From Labia minor (Eukaryota; Arthropoda; Insecta; Dermaptera; Spongiphoridae): a stretch of 64,000 nt of DNA. Location of the stretch: positions 46,787,296 to 46,851,295 of the forward strand of contig OY720346.1 in NCBI GenBank assembly GCA_963082975.1. Reading direction: 5' to 3'. A program made the translations under genes and the position numbers. Below the pieces are notes generated by a model. It had not been told where the DNA came from and ran no database searches. It worked only from the letters and a program-made list of their open reading frames with translations. Positions 11,001-24,129 of the stretch are shown here, one piece after another (position 1 is the stretch's first letter; every line of letters starts with the position of its first letter).

Positions 11001-14000
11001 TGTATTAACCATTAATAATCACACAAACAAGATTACTTACATTTATTAATTTTTTTTTTATTAAACCACTTTTTACCTATCATTTTTATTTTTATAATCA
11101 ATTCAAACACAATATATATATATTTAAGTAAATTATCTTCTAGCTTAATAAAATTTGATTAAAATGATTAATATAATAAATATATTCAGTCCGTTAAATA
11201 ATTAGATTGTGTCTTTTATAGTTAAATATAGTCTAATTAAATATTAGCCTATCAAATTCATATGAAATGATGCTAGAAAATTTATTTTCTCCTCTTGAAT
11301 GAATCCAATTAAAATCGATTGTATTGTGAACAAACTAAGCTTTTGTGATTGGAACAAAAAGTGTGAGCCATCAGGGTCAAAATTCAATCGATAGAAGTCT
11401 CGACTCGAAACATGTTCTATGTATATAACTCAGAGTTGTTCCCTATTTATATATATATATATATTAATATATAGGAAAATGGAGGGAGACCTTTCAAGTT
11501 TGAATTTATAACACCGGGCTTATTACCAGACATCTGATCCCCTTTGCTGAAAGGCAGCTGCATCGAATGCAATCCAAATGCATCCACGACATCTCCCCTC
11601 CACTTCTACCCTCTCATCTCTCTATCCACTTTGCAAACCTTCTTTTTATTATCAAATGTGAATTATCAATGAGCCATCACAGGATCTAATGCAATTTATA
11701 TTTTAATTAAATAAACAAATAAATAAATTAATTAAAAAAAAACTAACAAAAATACCAATCCTGTTTATTTTTATATTATTATTATTATTATTATTATTAT
11801 TTATTTATTTTATATTTGAATTTTATTTTCTAATTTGATTATTAATTCTTAATATGAATATTAATAATCTTGTTTATTAGGGTAATTTAAATTTTAAATT
11901 AAAAATCCAATATAAAGAATAGAAGAAAGAACGTTTTAAAAAAAAAAAATTAATGAATAAATTAATAATTGGGATTTTGAATATCTTTATTAGATTTTCT
12001 ATTATAGATGGAATGAATTTGAATTTAATTATTAATATAAATATGAATATATACATTATATTATTCTATTATAAATTTATAACCCTTAATGGATATTATC
12101 ATTATATTAAATAAGTAATAATAACAATATTTAATTTAACGTTCAAGAAAAAAAAATCCAAGATTATGATACATATTTAATAGATTGAATATACCTACAT
12201 TCTTCACTAAGTTGTATTAGGGTTTTGAAGTTATAATGAGGGGAGTTTTAATAATTGATTAGTAAACTTTAATCTTTTGTTTGGTTATAGGTAAATACTT
12301 ATTTATATATAATTATACATTTATTTTTAGAAGGATGAAAAATCATATATTTATTTGTATAAGTAAAAAATTATATATAAAAAAAATAATTTACTCTTTA
12401 ATTTTATAAATTTTAACTCTCTCCTAATTTTTTCATGCTAGCATATAATAATAAAAAAAAAAATAAAAAAAATAAAGAGTAATTGAATGTGAGATTGTAT
12501 GTGAAAATGATAATTATATATACTCTTGAATCTATTCAAAATTTAATCTCTAAACATTGTAATTCATAACCAGTATCATGGGATTTGTGTCATACAATCT
12601 ATTTCATTGGAATAATATTACCTATTCGAATGACAATTCTGTTGTATATTAAGCATTCGAACATTTGAGTTGAGCTTTTCCACATTCTAAACTACAAACA
12701 TTTCCCACGTAACATTTGTTTAATAAAATCAGACATGATTTGTTTTTCTTTCTTTATTACTATATTAAAAAAAACTCATTCTTTTTGAATTAATCATTTA
12801 GATTTGTTAGATTGATGCAGTATAAAATTACAATTGTTTTAACTGTTAAACTTAAATGAATATATATCAGTTAAAAAAATTAATTTATTAATTAAAATTA
12901 AAAAAAACGATATAATATATAATTTTCGAACAAGAAATGAATCAAATATTTAATTAAATTAAAATTATTATTATGTAGAACTCTTGAAAGATGCGAATTC
13001 TCTTTAATTAGAGAAGATTTTTTTTCTTTATAAAATAATGTTTAATGAGTAGTTATAAATAGTAGTTATATATATCTCAATTGATTAGATTTCATTCCCG
13101 TCATTTGTGAAATAAATTACTTATTTTATATAAAATTAGGATCAAAATTTATTTATTAGTAACAAGATGGAACATAATAGTAGAATGCTAGCTAATCATA
13201 ATATTTTTAAATATAATCGTTAATATTTAAAATGGCACCCGGAATATAGATAAATTTTTGGTAGTTGCTAAGTATACATTTTAAAAATCAAAAGTACCCA
13301 TCATTATACAAGCACCTGGAACAATGAAATAAATTCTTTGAGTTATTAATAAATTAGCTGGGCCGATTAATATAATATCCCCCTTTCTACGATTCTCATC
13401 TTAAAATAAATTTATAAAAAAACTTTTTAATATATGTACATAGACGCTTTTTTATTAATTTATTTTCAAGTTTTTAGTTTTTTATATTTTTTTATTATTA
13501 TAAATTTATAATTTATAATTTATAAGTTATTTAAAAATATTTATAATTGGAATTTAATTAAATTTTGTTTTATAAAAATTTTTTATTTTTATTATTTTTT
13601 TAATTTTAATTCACAAATTTTAAAAATCCGTATTTTTTAAAATTTCAAAATATTTCCTTTTTGATTATTGCAGTGTCATCGACTTCCAATATACGTTTCA
13701 AATTTGAGCGAAATCGCTTAACTAAAAGTGTGTTAAAATACAATTACAAATTTTGAACATTACAGACAGAAAAGTGAAGTTAATAAAAAGCGTATAAATA
13801 CCCCTTTATTTGTACATTGTTGTTATAAAATTTTTAATAGGAATTTCTTTAACGCCCCGCTTTGTTCTTCCGATGTCTGCGCTGTTAATACATCATTGGA
13901 AAATGAATATGAAAATATTAATTCTAGTAATTCCCAAACTAAATTATTTAATTTATTTTATTTGTGTAAACTGGTTAAATGGGTAACAAAAATATTCTAA

Positions 14001-15110
14001 TAGTTCTCATTTTATTTAAATGAATATTATAATTAAAGAAATAAATCATATAAGTAGAATATATTTGTTAATATAATAATAGTAATAATAATAAATAATA
14101 TTAAGCAAATCTACCTTAAATCATTGTTATGTTTTGATTTGAATATTTATTGGCACCTGTTATTAATTATTTTAATTGATTAAAATTAATTAAAAAAATT
14201 TTTTCCAAAAATCAATTCTTCACCTCAAAACCTTATGTATAACAAAAAAATTTTGTTCTCAAGTTTTAAGATCAAAAAAGACATATAATTTTTGCTATTA
14301 TAATATAATAAGTTCAGATAGATATAATGATTATATTATTAAATTTCATTAAATTATTATCTAAAATATATTCATTTTTGTGCATGACTTTTATTTTTTT
14401 GTTTTAATAATTATTCGGATGCATGCCCAGATCATAAACATTTTTACTTAAATGAAAAAAAAAATGTGCAGCCTTTCCATCTGTCATCTTCTCTAATAAC
14501 AAAAACCGCGACTAATTAAGTTTTAAAATAAAAATGAAGTAAAATAAAGTTGATAGTTTGACGCCAACTGGCTACAGCTGGCTACCATGTCTCCTAAAAA
14601 ATAAACCAATTATATAATTGTATATATTATTATCAGTCTTGAAAATAAATTATTCTCAAAATTCATCAATTTACATAAAATATATATAATTTACTGATTA
14701 AATTAAAATATATTTTAAGTAGGAACATAAAAAGATAGGGAATGTTTTATTTAATATACTGATTAAAATAAAATCAATGAAAATTTCTTCCATACAGATT
14801 TTCAACCAAATATTATGTATCACTTCGGGGGTACAGGGGGCAGAACCTCCTGTTTAGGTGCGAAGAGCGCCGAAGGCAGTCTGTGTGATTAAAATATTCA
14901 TATAAAGAAAACATTACAATTTTGTATATTATTATTAAAATTGAATAATTTTTATTGTGAGATTACTAAATAAAGGAACTGAATTTTGTAATTAATTTAT
15001 ATTTTCAAAACATATTAATTTAATTTTGTATTATTTTTTGAATTATTAAAGTATTATTTCTAGGTATATATTTTATTTTATTAATGCAATTTGTACTTGT
15101 CTGATTACAG
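8020..15110 (+). other. Intron 1 of the Ig receptor gene (about 7.1 kb)
   Basis: Bounded by GTGAGT at 8020 and a TGATTACAG acceptor ending at 15110. It is mostly AT-rich, with (TA)n and TAGA runs at about 8370-8408 and (ATT)n at about 11773-11803. GC-raised islands that are neither coding nor recognised repeats lie at about 8577-8765, 10320-10425 and 11330-11640; the last contains the E-box CAGCTG. First introns often hold enhancers, so these are candidate regulatory elements (inference). A hairpin-rich repeat lies at 14822-14885. Confidence 0.7.
14822..14885 (+). repeat. Hairpin-rich GC repeat, copy 1
   Basis: Contains GGGGGTACAGGGGGC, then TTTAGGTGCGAAGAGCGCCG and AAGGC. The same order (GGGGGTACAGGGGGC, TCTAGGTG, GAAGAGCGCCGAAGGCGC) is found on the minus strand at 63377-63450, next to a LINE ORF relic. 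It is GC-rich in an AT-rich setting and can form a stem around CGCCGAAGGCG-type sequence. It may be the 3' end of a LINE or a small independent repeat. Confidence 0.5.
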
Positions 15111-15422
15111 TGTTTGGTGAGGAAGGACTGGTAATTTCACGTCAACCAACTGATATTTCTGTACCGGAAGGCAAGAGTGCTCGTTTTGAGTGTATGGCCC
15201 AAAGTGTAAATCCCGATCTCGATATAAAATATGCCTGGCATCGTAACGGACAGGTTTTAACCAACACCAGTCGACGTTATCAACATGTCGATAATAATGG
15301 TTCAGTGTTAGTGGTGACAAGAGCGGACAGGGTACTAGACCCGGGACAATATAGCTGTGTCGCCACCGACGAGGACAATCAACTCACTGCCACCTCCAAG
15401 CCAGTCACCCTCGAAGTTTTAT
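15111..15422 (+). CDS. Exon 2 of a PTK7/off-track-like Ig receptor: first Ig domain
   Basis: This exon of 312 bases is flanked by a TTACAG acceptor and a GTAAGT donor; both ends are phase 1, the usual class for a single Ig-domain exon. Numbered from exon 1, the protein runs V20 to L123. It shows the Ig hallmarks: C47 in RFECMA, W62 in YAWHRNG, the motif D96-x-G-x-Y-x-C102 and strand G residues PVTLEVL. Sequons are at N71 (NTS) and N82 (NGS). The pattern WHRNGQVL..TSRRYQ..., DRVLDPGQYSCVATDED and the opening ISRQPTDISVPEGKSARFEC resemble the first Ig domain of PTK7/off-track pseudokinases, which act in planar polarity and axon guidance at the cell surface. The Ig fold and exon structure are secure. 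The family is by recall of motifs, and other I-set receptors such as Lar-type or Dscam-like proteins are possible. No later exon is visible in the window. Confidence 0.85.
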
Positions 15423-17009
15423 GTAAGTCAATCTTATAATAATTAATAACTTTATTTGTTAAATGAAATTTGTCAAAAGATGAGAGACAGGAAACTGTCC
15501 ATTCAGAAGGTAGAGAAAAAAAATAACAAAACAAAAAAAATGCAATGTCAGTTGAGTGATTGCCGGAAAAAGTAACAAATACTGACACACGACAATGGTC
15601 AACAGAAATGTTAAATCATTATGGGAATTTTATTAATAATATTATAAGACTTCTTAAAGACTATTAAAAGAAAAATAATACAATTTATATATATATATAA
15701 TAGCAGTTTTCAAAAAAATCCTATAATTAAGATTTGGCAATTTTTGCAGTGATTTTGATGTTTCTAGTCTCAAGTAAAGATCCAAACAGAGTTAATAGAA
15801 GTTTATAAGTCCATAATCTATAGAAAAAACTGTTGCAACCATTATTAATATGTATTCCTCCAAATGAATCTCCTAATTTTATTACAAAATTTAACCACTA
15901 TAAAATGTCCGATTAATATATTGTTTCTCAAAATTTTATTTTTTAAATATTTAATTAAATTTAAATGAAATTAATACTTAAAATCTGTTTAAAATACATA
16001 AATATCTCAAAATTAGGGTATTCGGAATCAGAGGGTAGCCAGCAGGAAAACAGAAGGAATGGAAATTTTATTATTAATATTTTGACTTTGGTCTGTTATT
16101 TATTTGCATATGAAGAGCGATAATAAATGATATGGTATATTCTTTATATATATAATTTAAGTGATCCGATCTTTTTTTATTCAGGAGACCCATAGACATA
16201 ATTGATTATGATTCATCATATGTGTAAAATATCAAAATATAATTCACGATGAAGGTCCTAATTCAAGACCGAAACGTCGACACATTGATTGGGGGGAAAA
16301 AAAGTTAGAAAGTTATATTTCTTGGCCACTGGCCGCTGACTAATAATCTATTATATATTATCTAATTTGTCAATATCATACAACTTTTAAAGTCAGTATT
16401 ATTTATATTTAGAAAACTTTTCGAATATAATAAATACTATATATCTATTTATACATAATAATAAACTAACCCTAATTGTAAAAATATATAAATAAAACAT
16501 CATTTTTCCAAAATATTAAATTAATACTTATGGTTTTTTTCAATATTTTTTAGAGTACTGAATTTTTTTGTGAGATAATATGTATTGATTTCTGTAAAAT
16601 AATATATATACTAGTATATTTATATATTAAAAATAATTATATTAAAATAGGTATATGTAGAATTTATGAAATGGAATTAATTGAAATTGAGATTTAAATA
16701 ACTTAAATTTGAAAAAAAAAATATTTTATATCAGATATTTTCTTCTTCATTATCTTCAATTTAATATATGAACATCTAAGTATAGGTATATACATATATA
16801 TGATAAATTTTGAGAAGTAAATTTAAGTCTTATGTGTACATATAATTCGACTTTTTTAAAAATTAAATTGAATTTAACTTCACCTTCCAGACAAATTTGC
16901 AATTTTTTTTTTACCATTTCGTAAATAGTTGCAAATTAGAGAATACTTTTTAAACATATAGGTATATATATATATATAATAATAAAGCATTCATCAATCA
17001 AGCATTTTG
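15423..17009. other. Intronic AT-rich stretch with a shared GAAACGTCGACA motif
   Basis: No exon was recognised. At about 16258-16285 the string CCGAAACGTCGACAC occurs, and a closely similar string lies at 53430-53446. Such a motif is common near the 3' ends of some non-LTR and Penelope-type retroelements, but no coding part is visible nearby. The stretch also holds (TA)n near 15690. Confidence 0.4.
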
Positions 17010-17165
17010 CTAGTTAAGGTGTTGGTATATTATTAGTTGGGTAATATTTAAGAGGCTATTCAGGTAGATCTCACTTGAGATGGGTTCAAGGACCGACCGA
17101 CAATCCTGTGAAGGCAGGTCTCCTTACTTATAGTTAGGAGAGCACTCCACATCCTTTAAAAAAAC
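17010..17165 (+). repeat. Possible tRNA-derived SINE fragment
   Basis: Contains GATGGGTTCAAGGACC, which resembles a pol III B box (GGTTCRANNCC), about 65 bp after TTAAGGTGTTGG. The latter is echoed at about 22116-22131 (ATTAAGGTGTTGGATA). No target duplication is visible and the A box is weak, so this is a tentative call. Confidence 0.3.
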
Positions 17166-18844
17166 AGAATAGAAAAAAAACTTTATATATCAAATTCAAA
17201 GTCGTCAACGGTCGGAAGTAAATGATCGATTGCTGAAATTAAAAAAAAAAAATTGAATGTGGGAAATATTAGTTGATAGTAATAAAATTTAATCCAATTC
17301 AGTAATTAACTTGGTCTGTATACCAATAGTATTTCGTAAAAAATTATTAATATTTGATTTCCCTCCATATCCAAATTATGTTCATAATTCAATTAAAACA
17401 TTTAATAATTAAACAAATTAATTTTATAGATTTGGATATTAGTTTATTTCTAATTATAAATTCATAAAGAACAAATATCAATAAAAACTATATTGGAATT
17501 AAATTATGACTATTATGTAATTTTTATCATTGGCGAAAAGTAATTTCATTTTTTTTTTTTGATTAGATGTATTATTTTTTTATTTAATGACTTTTTGATC
17601 ATTTTGAAAGAATCCTTTAAGAGATTTTTATTTTTTCTTATTTTTTAATGCATTTGAAAAACTTCGAAGGGAGTTAAACATACAGATAATAGAGATGGAT
17701 ATACAAATAAATATAGGAGCGGAGCGGATCTCTCAACACCCTGGATAAACACTCCAAAATGCCAGACAGACAGAACATCTTTGCCGCCTGAAAAAAAAGT
17801 CGGGAGCCAATCTTATATACAAAACCATGCAGGCAGACAGTCAACTGAAGACGACAACCATTTCAAGTGAAATTTATAATTTATCTACGGAAATAGATCA
17901 ATATTTGAAATAAGACATCGTGTTTCAATCAAAGTGACATTTAACAGACATCTTTTACTTAATATAATTAATAATCTCATTCTTTCATTTTACATCATCT
18001 TATATCATTGTATATACATACTGATATATTAAAATATAAAAATGAAAGTAATATTTTAAAATTGAATTTGAGATTTCAAAAGAAATATACTTTGAGTCCT
18101 AAACCATCTTTCTTAGTCAGTGTGTTTGACTTAAAAAATTCAAAAGGATAATAGAAGACAACAAATATATTCATCACAATTTCCTTTAATATTTATTTAT
18201 CTATTTACCTATTTCGGTGAAGATACTGAACTTGAAAGGTAACAATAACATTCCTCCAACCATCTCTATTCTAAGGTAACTCCAGCAAACTTCTATCTTC
18301 TCCTAATTCCCATACATACTGTTAAATTACCTTACTATTAATCTACCTACAGATCGTTCTCCAATTATTTTTTCATAAATCCAACTTTTCTCTAAACTGT
18401 TCAAATTATAAATATAGGATGAACTACAAATTGAGTTGTTTATTGAAAATTCATTAAAATATGTATAATCCTGAAATGATTAGAAAAGAAAAAAAAAAGT
18501 TAAAAATAACATCTTTTTTTAGAGGAGAGAGTAAAGAAAAGTTCATTGTAAACATTACATTAGAAAGACCTGCGATGCGAATAGCATTTCATTTTACAGC
18601 CGAAATGAGATATAAAATATTTAATATCTTATGTATTATAAGTGGTTGAGGCGTAGAAATGTAAAAGTCAGCATATATGGAAAAAATAAAAAAAAAAGAA
18701 AGGGAGAAGAAAAAGAGGAACACGAAGAAGAAATGAAAGAAAGAATGAATGAGGCACCGGTAAGGAAAATGAGTCTTTGGCTTTATGCTCGTAGAATTTT
18801 GATTTTCATATCCTGGGTGTGCGAGAAAGATAATGTAATGTATA

Positions 18845-18868
18845 AATATATATATATATATATATATA
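18845..18868. repeat. (TA)n microsatellite
   Basis: A simple TA run. Similar runs lie at about 19092-19118, 19375-19403, 20509-20540, 21968-21991, 27626-27656, 38898-38931, 40284-40312 and 44993-45013. Confidence 0.85.
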
Positions 18869-19299
18869 CTATATTCTTGTAGATTTTATTTTGAAATGAA
18901 TGGATATTTGCAAAATTTAAAAGATTAAAAACTTTTTCTTAGCATCCTATGAATATTTAATAAACTCAGGTTAATATGTTTGTAAATTGATGACCCATGA
19001 AATCTACAATATTTTCTTAACCAATTATGAAATTAAATATTAATTAAAATATTAAATATCAAAACAGCAAGACTTTTATCTTAACTATATACCTATATAT
19101 ATATATATATATATATATTGGTTATCAAAATTAACTAAGGTTCTTATATATTCCATAAATTAAAAATCCCTTGGGTAACTTTTTCGACTTCCCTATTAAG
19201 ATAGAATTGTATGATGATTTTGGTTGATTAGAAAATGTATATTGAATTTGGAGTGAGAGAGCTGGCAGCAGGGTAACATATAACATAAATAAAACTCTA

Positions 19300-19358
19300 T
19301 AACTCATGAGGGCGCTGTTGTCGGGCAATCAACCGGTTGAGAAAGACCATTGTCATTG
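19300..19358 (+). mobile_element. Mariner-type MITE relic (core only)
   Basis: CATGAGGGCGCTGTTGTCGG followed by CAATCAACCGGTTGAGAAAG matches the interior of the intact MITE at 26744-26860 and, inverted, the one at 57594-57698. The terminal repeats are not recognisable, so this is an old or partial copy. Confidence 0.5.
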
Positions 19359-19370
19359 TATATACATTAT

Positions 19371-19405
<35 letters not shown>

Positions 19406-19839
19406 CAACGTAAGTGACATATGGTTACAACATTTCACATCTAAAAGACATATACAGTTAGAGAGATGTATTTCTAAATCTTTTGTTTTTCTGCTGACTC
19501 CTTGTTCAAGATACTTGTACTAATTAAAACTTCAAAATTTCTAGTACAATTTGGTTATAATTTCAAATTGTGCAGGTCATTTCTTTAAACATACAGAGAA
19601 AAAATAATAAAAGTGTCAAGAACGACATTCTTAAGACATTAAAAACTTCATCAGTTTCTTTTTTATCATAAGCATTCTAAAATATTATTATTATTAATAG
19701 AAAAAAAAATATTAAAATGATTTATAGATATAATATCTATCGATTATCATTTAAATAAAATAAAAATTACATTGATAATCTCAGAAGATTAAGATTTCTC
19801 TCTTCGACACTTCATATGAAATGAGGATCTGGCTAAAAT

Positions 19840-20170
19840 AAAAGAGAGAGAGAGAGAGGATGAAGAAAAGGGAGAAGGAGATGAGGTGTGGGCGGATTGA
19901 GCGAAGATCAATGGCGGTATAAATATCCTCTCGAAAAACAAGGCAGCTGAGCCCCTCTCATTGAACGAATAATACCCTCAAAAGCCGATTCACCACTCGC
20001 TGATATAAAATATTCCAACTCTATTGTTTTAATATACACATTCCATTTGAGAACTAATCATTTAAAGAATACTAACGAGAGGCAAGAGTGAGGGTGGGTA
20101 TACAATTGTATTATTTTACAAAGAGAGGGGGAATTACATTGTACAGAAATGTCAAAGGGGCCTTAACAAT
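19840..20170. other. GC-raised island, function unknown
   Basis: A GA-rich start (AGAGAGAGAG near 19845) is followed by unique sequence including GGCGGTATAAATATCC at about 19914 and AACAAGGCAGCTGAGCCCC. No open frame or repeat match was seen. It could be a conserved non-coding element or a promoter, since a TATA-like box is present. Unresolved. Confidence 0.3.
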
Positions 20171-20502
20171 TTGATTATCTAGATACAAAACATATCACAA
20201 TTTTGTTTATTTTAATAAAGAAATTGAATTCGTGTAACATGCCATTTTCATATTTTGTTGTTTTCTTTCATTTCCTTAATTCTTTTTCGATTAAACTTAT
20301 TTTTATTAGTGATTTTGGATGAAAACAATATCATGTTAATTTAATTTAATTTCTCTATTGAATTTAAATTAAATAGAGTGTATCTTTTAATTGTAGGACA
20401 CATATACGTAAATGATGCTCAATTTCAATAATTCTTCTATTTTTTAAAAATAAATTTATACTTACTATTCAATATAAATCTTATCTTATTATACTAGCAA
20501 AA

Positions 20503-20549
<47 letters not shown>

Positions 20550-20699
20550 TTGTATTTTTGAAATATTAAACCCCACTAAGGATTTTTTTTAAAATTCATA
20601 CCTTATATAATTTTTATAAAGAAAAATCGATCTGTATTGGTTTCAGCAGAAAAATCATCTTTGTTAGTTTTTTCTTAATTTAAAATAGGAATTTTAATA

Positions 20700-20995
20700 A
20701 TAAAAATATGGCACCGGACAGCGCTTCCTTAAATACAAAATATTATAAATAAAATAAAATTAAAAATATTTATTTTAATAATATTTTTAATATCAAATTA
20801 CGAAATATATATTACTAATATACTAATTTATGTGTTCTTTTAAATTATTTGAAATTGTGTTTCATATACATATTTTGTCATTTATTTATTTTAAATAATA
20901 ATCCTAATCTTATCGATATTCATAGTTCATAAGGGTTAATTTTTTGTAAAGTGTCGAGCCGCGGCTCGGTGAATCAGGTACCAATCTTGAATAAA
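20700..20995. repeat. Repeat fragment related to the 5' region of the hAT element
   Basis: AATATTTATTTTAATAATAT followed by TCAAATTACGAAAT at about 20765-20808 also occurs in the hAT element upstream region at about 30346-30388. Farther on, GAGCCGCGGCTCGG at 20956-20969 forms a GC-rich inverted repeat. Its boundaries are unclear. Confidence 0.35.
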
Positions 20996-21779
20996 ATGAT
21001 TATTAATTTAGAAATGTAAATGTAATACCATATCCACTATTTTTTTTTAATTTTATTGACTTTTAAAGATCGATGTTAATTTTAATCAGTTTTTTTATTA
21101 ATTTTTAAATCTATTTGAACTTGGCAAATCCCTTGACCTCAAATTCTGAGAACTAGGATGTCCTCTAACTTACCTTCTTAGTCTCCATCCCTTTTATAAC
21201 TATAATAATTTATTCATCATCTATTTCAATGGCGCTACTTTACTAGTTAGCTCTTCATCACAACAACCATGTTCCTCTAGTCATTCCTATCCTAAGCAAC
21301 CCTCTCCTATTCCTATCCTCTCATAAATTCTTATATCTACTAATATATTAATAGCCCACTAGTACGATTTATAATTTGAAATCGTAAATTATTTTATAAT
21401 GATAGAAAATTTGAATTTATTTTAATAAATATCCAAATAAATAAACTTTTTGATTAATGACACCATTTTACTCTCTTTTAATTAATTGTAATTATTTATT
21501 TACGACCAAAAACGTGTTTGTATTCCCTTTTATATTTCTATTTCAAATTTCTAGTTTATATCACATAAATTTCATATTTTTTATATTCAATCATACAATC
21601 CACTTTGTTATTTAGAATTTATACTATTATGTAAAATGAAAGTAAAAAATCAATTGAAAATAAAATCTTGAGTTTTTATTAGAAATGGATTTGCTCTTTT
21701 TTGAAACTTTAAGTTGGAGAGGCATCTTTTAAAAAAGCAACTCACCAATACAACTAAAAGTATATAAATATAGTAAGAA

Positions 21780-22205
21780 GGTAAAAAAAAAAGAATGTAG
21801 CCAAGTCGCATTGTCAATCGTAGCCGACCCCGCCATTGCGTCGTCGTCTTTCTCTGTTGACTGAAATATTTCTTCTGCAATGTTATGTCAAAAGCGCGGT
21901 AGACTTTTTGCCTCGAATGCTATATAGTCTGCATGTTGATGAGTTCAAAACATAAACTTGTTTCTGTATATATATATATATATATATATATTGATGTGTG
22001 TGTATGTGTGTGTGTGGTAAAGTTGCGTGAATGATTCGTGCGTGCAAGCGAGGTGTCTGAGCTCGAGCTGTAGCATTGGGGTTCAATTAGCCCCGGGGCA
22101 GGTAATGACGGCTATTAAGGTGTTGGATACCTGGGCAGAATCTCACGTGGATCTTCTCCTGCACCTTGAAAGATTGTAGTCGTTGGTACATCAACCACGT
22201 TTTGG
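21780..22205. other. GC-raised island with a tRNA-like segment
   Basis: The region holds GTAGCCGACCCCGCC, a (TA)n/(TG)n run at 21968-22015, and at 22085-22200 a block with ATTAAGGTGTTGGATACCTG and a CGTGGATCTTCTCCTGCACC end that resembles part of a tRNA-like SINE. Open frames here are dominated by microsatellite translation and are not convincing. Confidence 0.3.
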
Positions 22206-23254
22206 TCAAAAAATACGCTGTATCTCCGATCTCATAATCTATCAAATGTTATAATTAGAATTAAACTTGGAAGTTCGATTAGAAATATATAAATCTATTG
22301 ATTGCTTATCTGATTTTTTGTCAAATGAAATTAAGTATATAAATAAAACTACTCCTTCTTTTAACAAGTTTATTATTGATCAATTTAAAACTCGTCAAAC
22401 TAATTTTATTAAGTTTTTTATAAAAAAAAAAAATTAACACTTTTTCTTTTAATAATTTTCCAAAAAAAATTCTTAAAATTATTTTTTTTTTCTAAATATG
22501 TTAAAATCTGAGTGTTTAACCATTCTATGATGCTAAATTAAATTTTTATACTATTTTATGAAATTTATAGATTTATCCATGACATTATTTGAATTATTTT
22601 AATATATATCTGAAAAATAAAATAAAATTTAATATATTAATAAAAAACTTATTAAAAAAAATCATCTTTAATAAAAACACTTGGTAAAGTTTTAAGTTTA
22701 TTAATATATTTTCTGATTAAGTAGAGATCAGGCTCTCTATACTATAGATACCTAAATAAATATTTTTATATAATTTATGCCTAATAAATATAATATTTCA
22801 CAATAAATTATTTTTTATTATTTTGATGAAACTTTTATATATTGATGATATTAATTTCAAAGTCAAAAAAATTTTTATCATCCATATCTTTTTTTACAAG
22901 CCTATCAAAATTTTTTTAAACCACAAATTTATTATCTGATTTGATCTCTCCTTTTCTTGTCAAGTTTTAAATTTGTTCAACCCCTTAAAATTATATTTAT
23001 TTACAAAATTATTAAAAAAAAAATACTTTGATAATTTTGTGTGTAAATTACTTCATCATGAAAGAATGTTTATTTCTTCTTGGAAATTGATATTTCCTTA
23101 AAATGAAAAACTATATCAAAAGATTGATCATCATACCATTGATTCTTTTCTGTTTGTTCACTTCCTTTCACCTATCGATGGATTAAAAAAAAGAACAAAA
23201 ATAAAAAAAAATCGGTTTCGTGTCTCTCTATTATGATATTTTCTTTTTTTTTTA

Positions 23255-23480
23255 TATTCACCGCCTCGCTTTAACGCCCCACCGGCGCCTGAATAATTGG
23301 TGCATTCCTTTACCTGAAATCGGATGGTGGCTGTCGGCATACCTTTCAAGGCTCAAAGGTCCCTATTCAAGGGCTATGAATAGACATTGGGGATAAATTT
23401 AACAGGGCTGAATTTTGGTGTTGCTACGACCCAACTAATAAGCACTTAATGCTTGTATACAAAAGCGGTCAAATAATTAT
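23255..23480. other. GC-raised unique island (candidate conserved non-coding element)
   Basis: Clearly richer in G and C than its surroundings, including GCCCCACCGGCGCCTGAATA, GGATGGTGGCTGTCGGCATA and GCTACGACCCAAC. It has no repeat partner in the window and no convincing frame. Such islands in a large intron are often regulatory; that is inference only. Confidence 0.35.
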
Positions 23481-23626
23481 CAGGTTAACATTTGGCAAAA
23501 TTTATTTTGTGAAAAGAAATATTAGAACAAGTGAAATATACACCAAAGAATATTATTATTTAAAATTTACTCGTATAAATGAAAAATACCGGGACCCCGA
23601 GCTTCGGCTCGGTACTTAAGTTAAAA

Positions 23627-24095
23627 TTAGCTGGAGTGTCCCCACTCGACTATCTCGCAATTTGAATTGGATTAAATAACATAATATATTATATTTAAAT
23701 TAAATTTAATTAATTATAAATTATAAATAATAAATATTAAACCAGCACATGTTTGGCTTTTTATTGATGGCACCATGGCACGTGTTGGCGCGTGAGATTT
23801 GCAGTGTTAAAAAATTAATTCTGGTACTTTCAGCAATTCAATCAAGCTGAAATTCTATATATAGCAGTTTTATACAATTATTAATCATGTGAAAAATTAT
23901 CAAACATATATTTTTATTTTTACGGTCACTTTAGAGGAAAACAAATCAAAACGTTGTAGGTAATGACCCTCTTCCGGTTGAGCTACATTTCTCAAAAGTT
24001 GATAGAAAACTATGATTTTTGAATAATGTCCATGTACCAAATTTCATCATTCTAGCTCAAACCGTTTTTGCGTAATCTTGTCTACATACATACTA
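23627..24095 (-). mobile_element. Helentron-like element, family A, copy 3 (5' truncated)
   Basis: Starts with the 3' signature ATTAGCTGGAGTGTCC and CGACTATCTCGCAATTTG and runs through the core (GATGAAATTTGGTACATGG on the minus strand). It stops in the short microsatellite at about 24085-24095, so the 5' block and the 5' subterminal motif are missing. A GC hairpin (CCGAGCTTCGGCTCGG, 23597-23612) lies just outside the 3' end. Confidence 0.72.
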
Positions 24096-24129
24096 TTCTA
24101 TATATCAGTATTTTTTTTCTGAATTTAAA

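Noticed and set aside
15105-15320. Minus-strand frame across the Ig exon
   Set aside because: Shadow of exon 2; the plus frame has Ig hallmarks, splice sites and matching phase.
18631-18882. 83-codon Lys/Glu-rich plus-strand frame ending in IYIYIY
   Set aside because: Product of an A/G-rich tract running into a (TA)n microsatellite.
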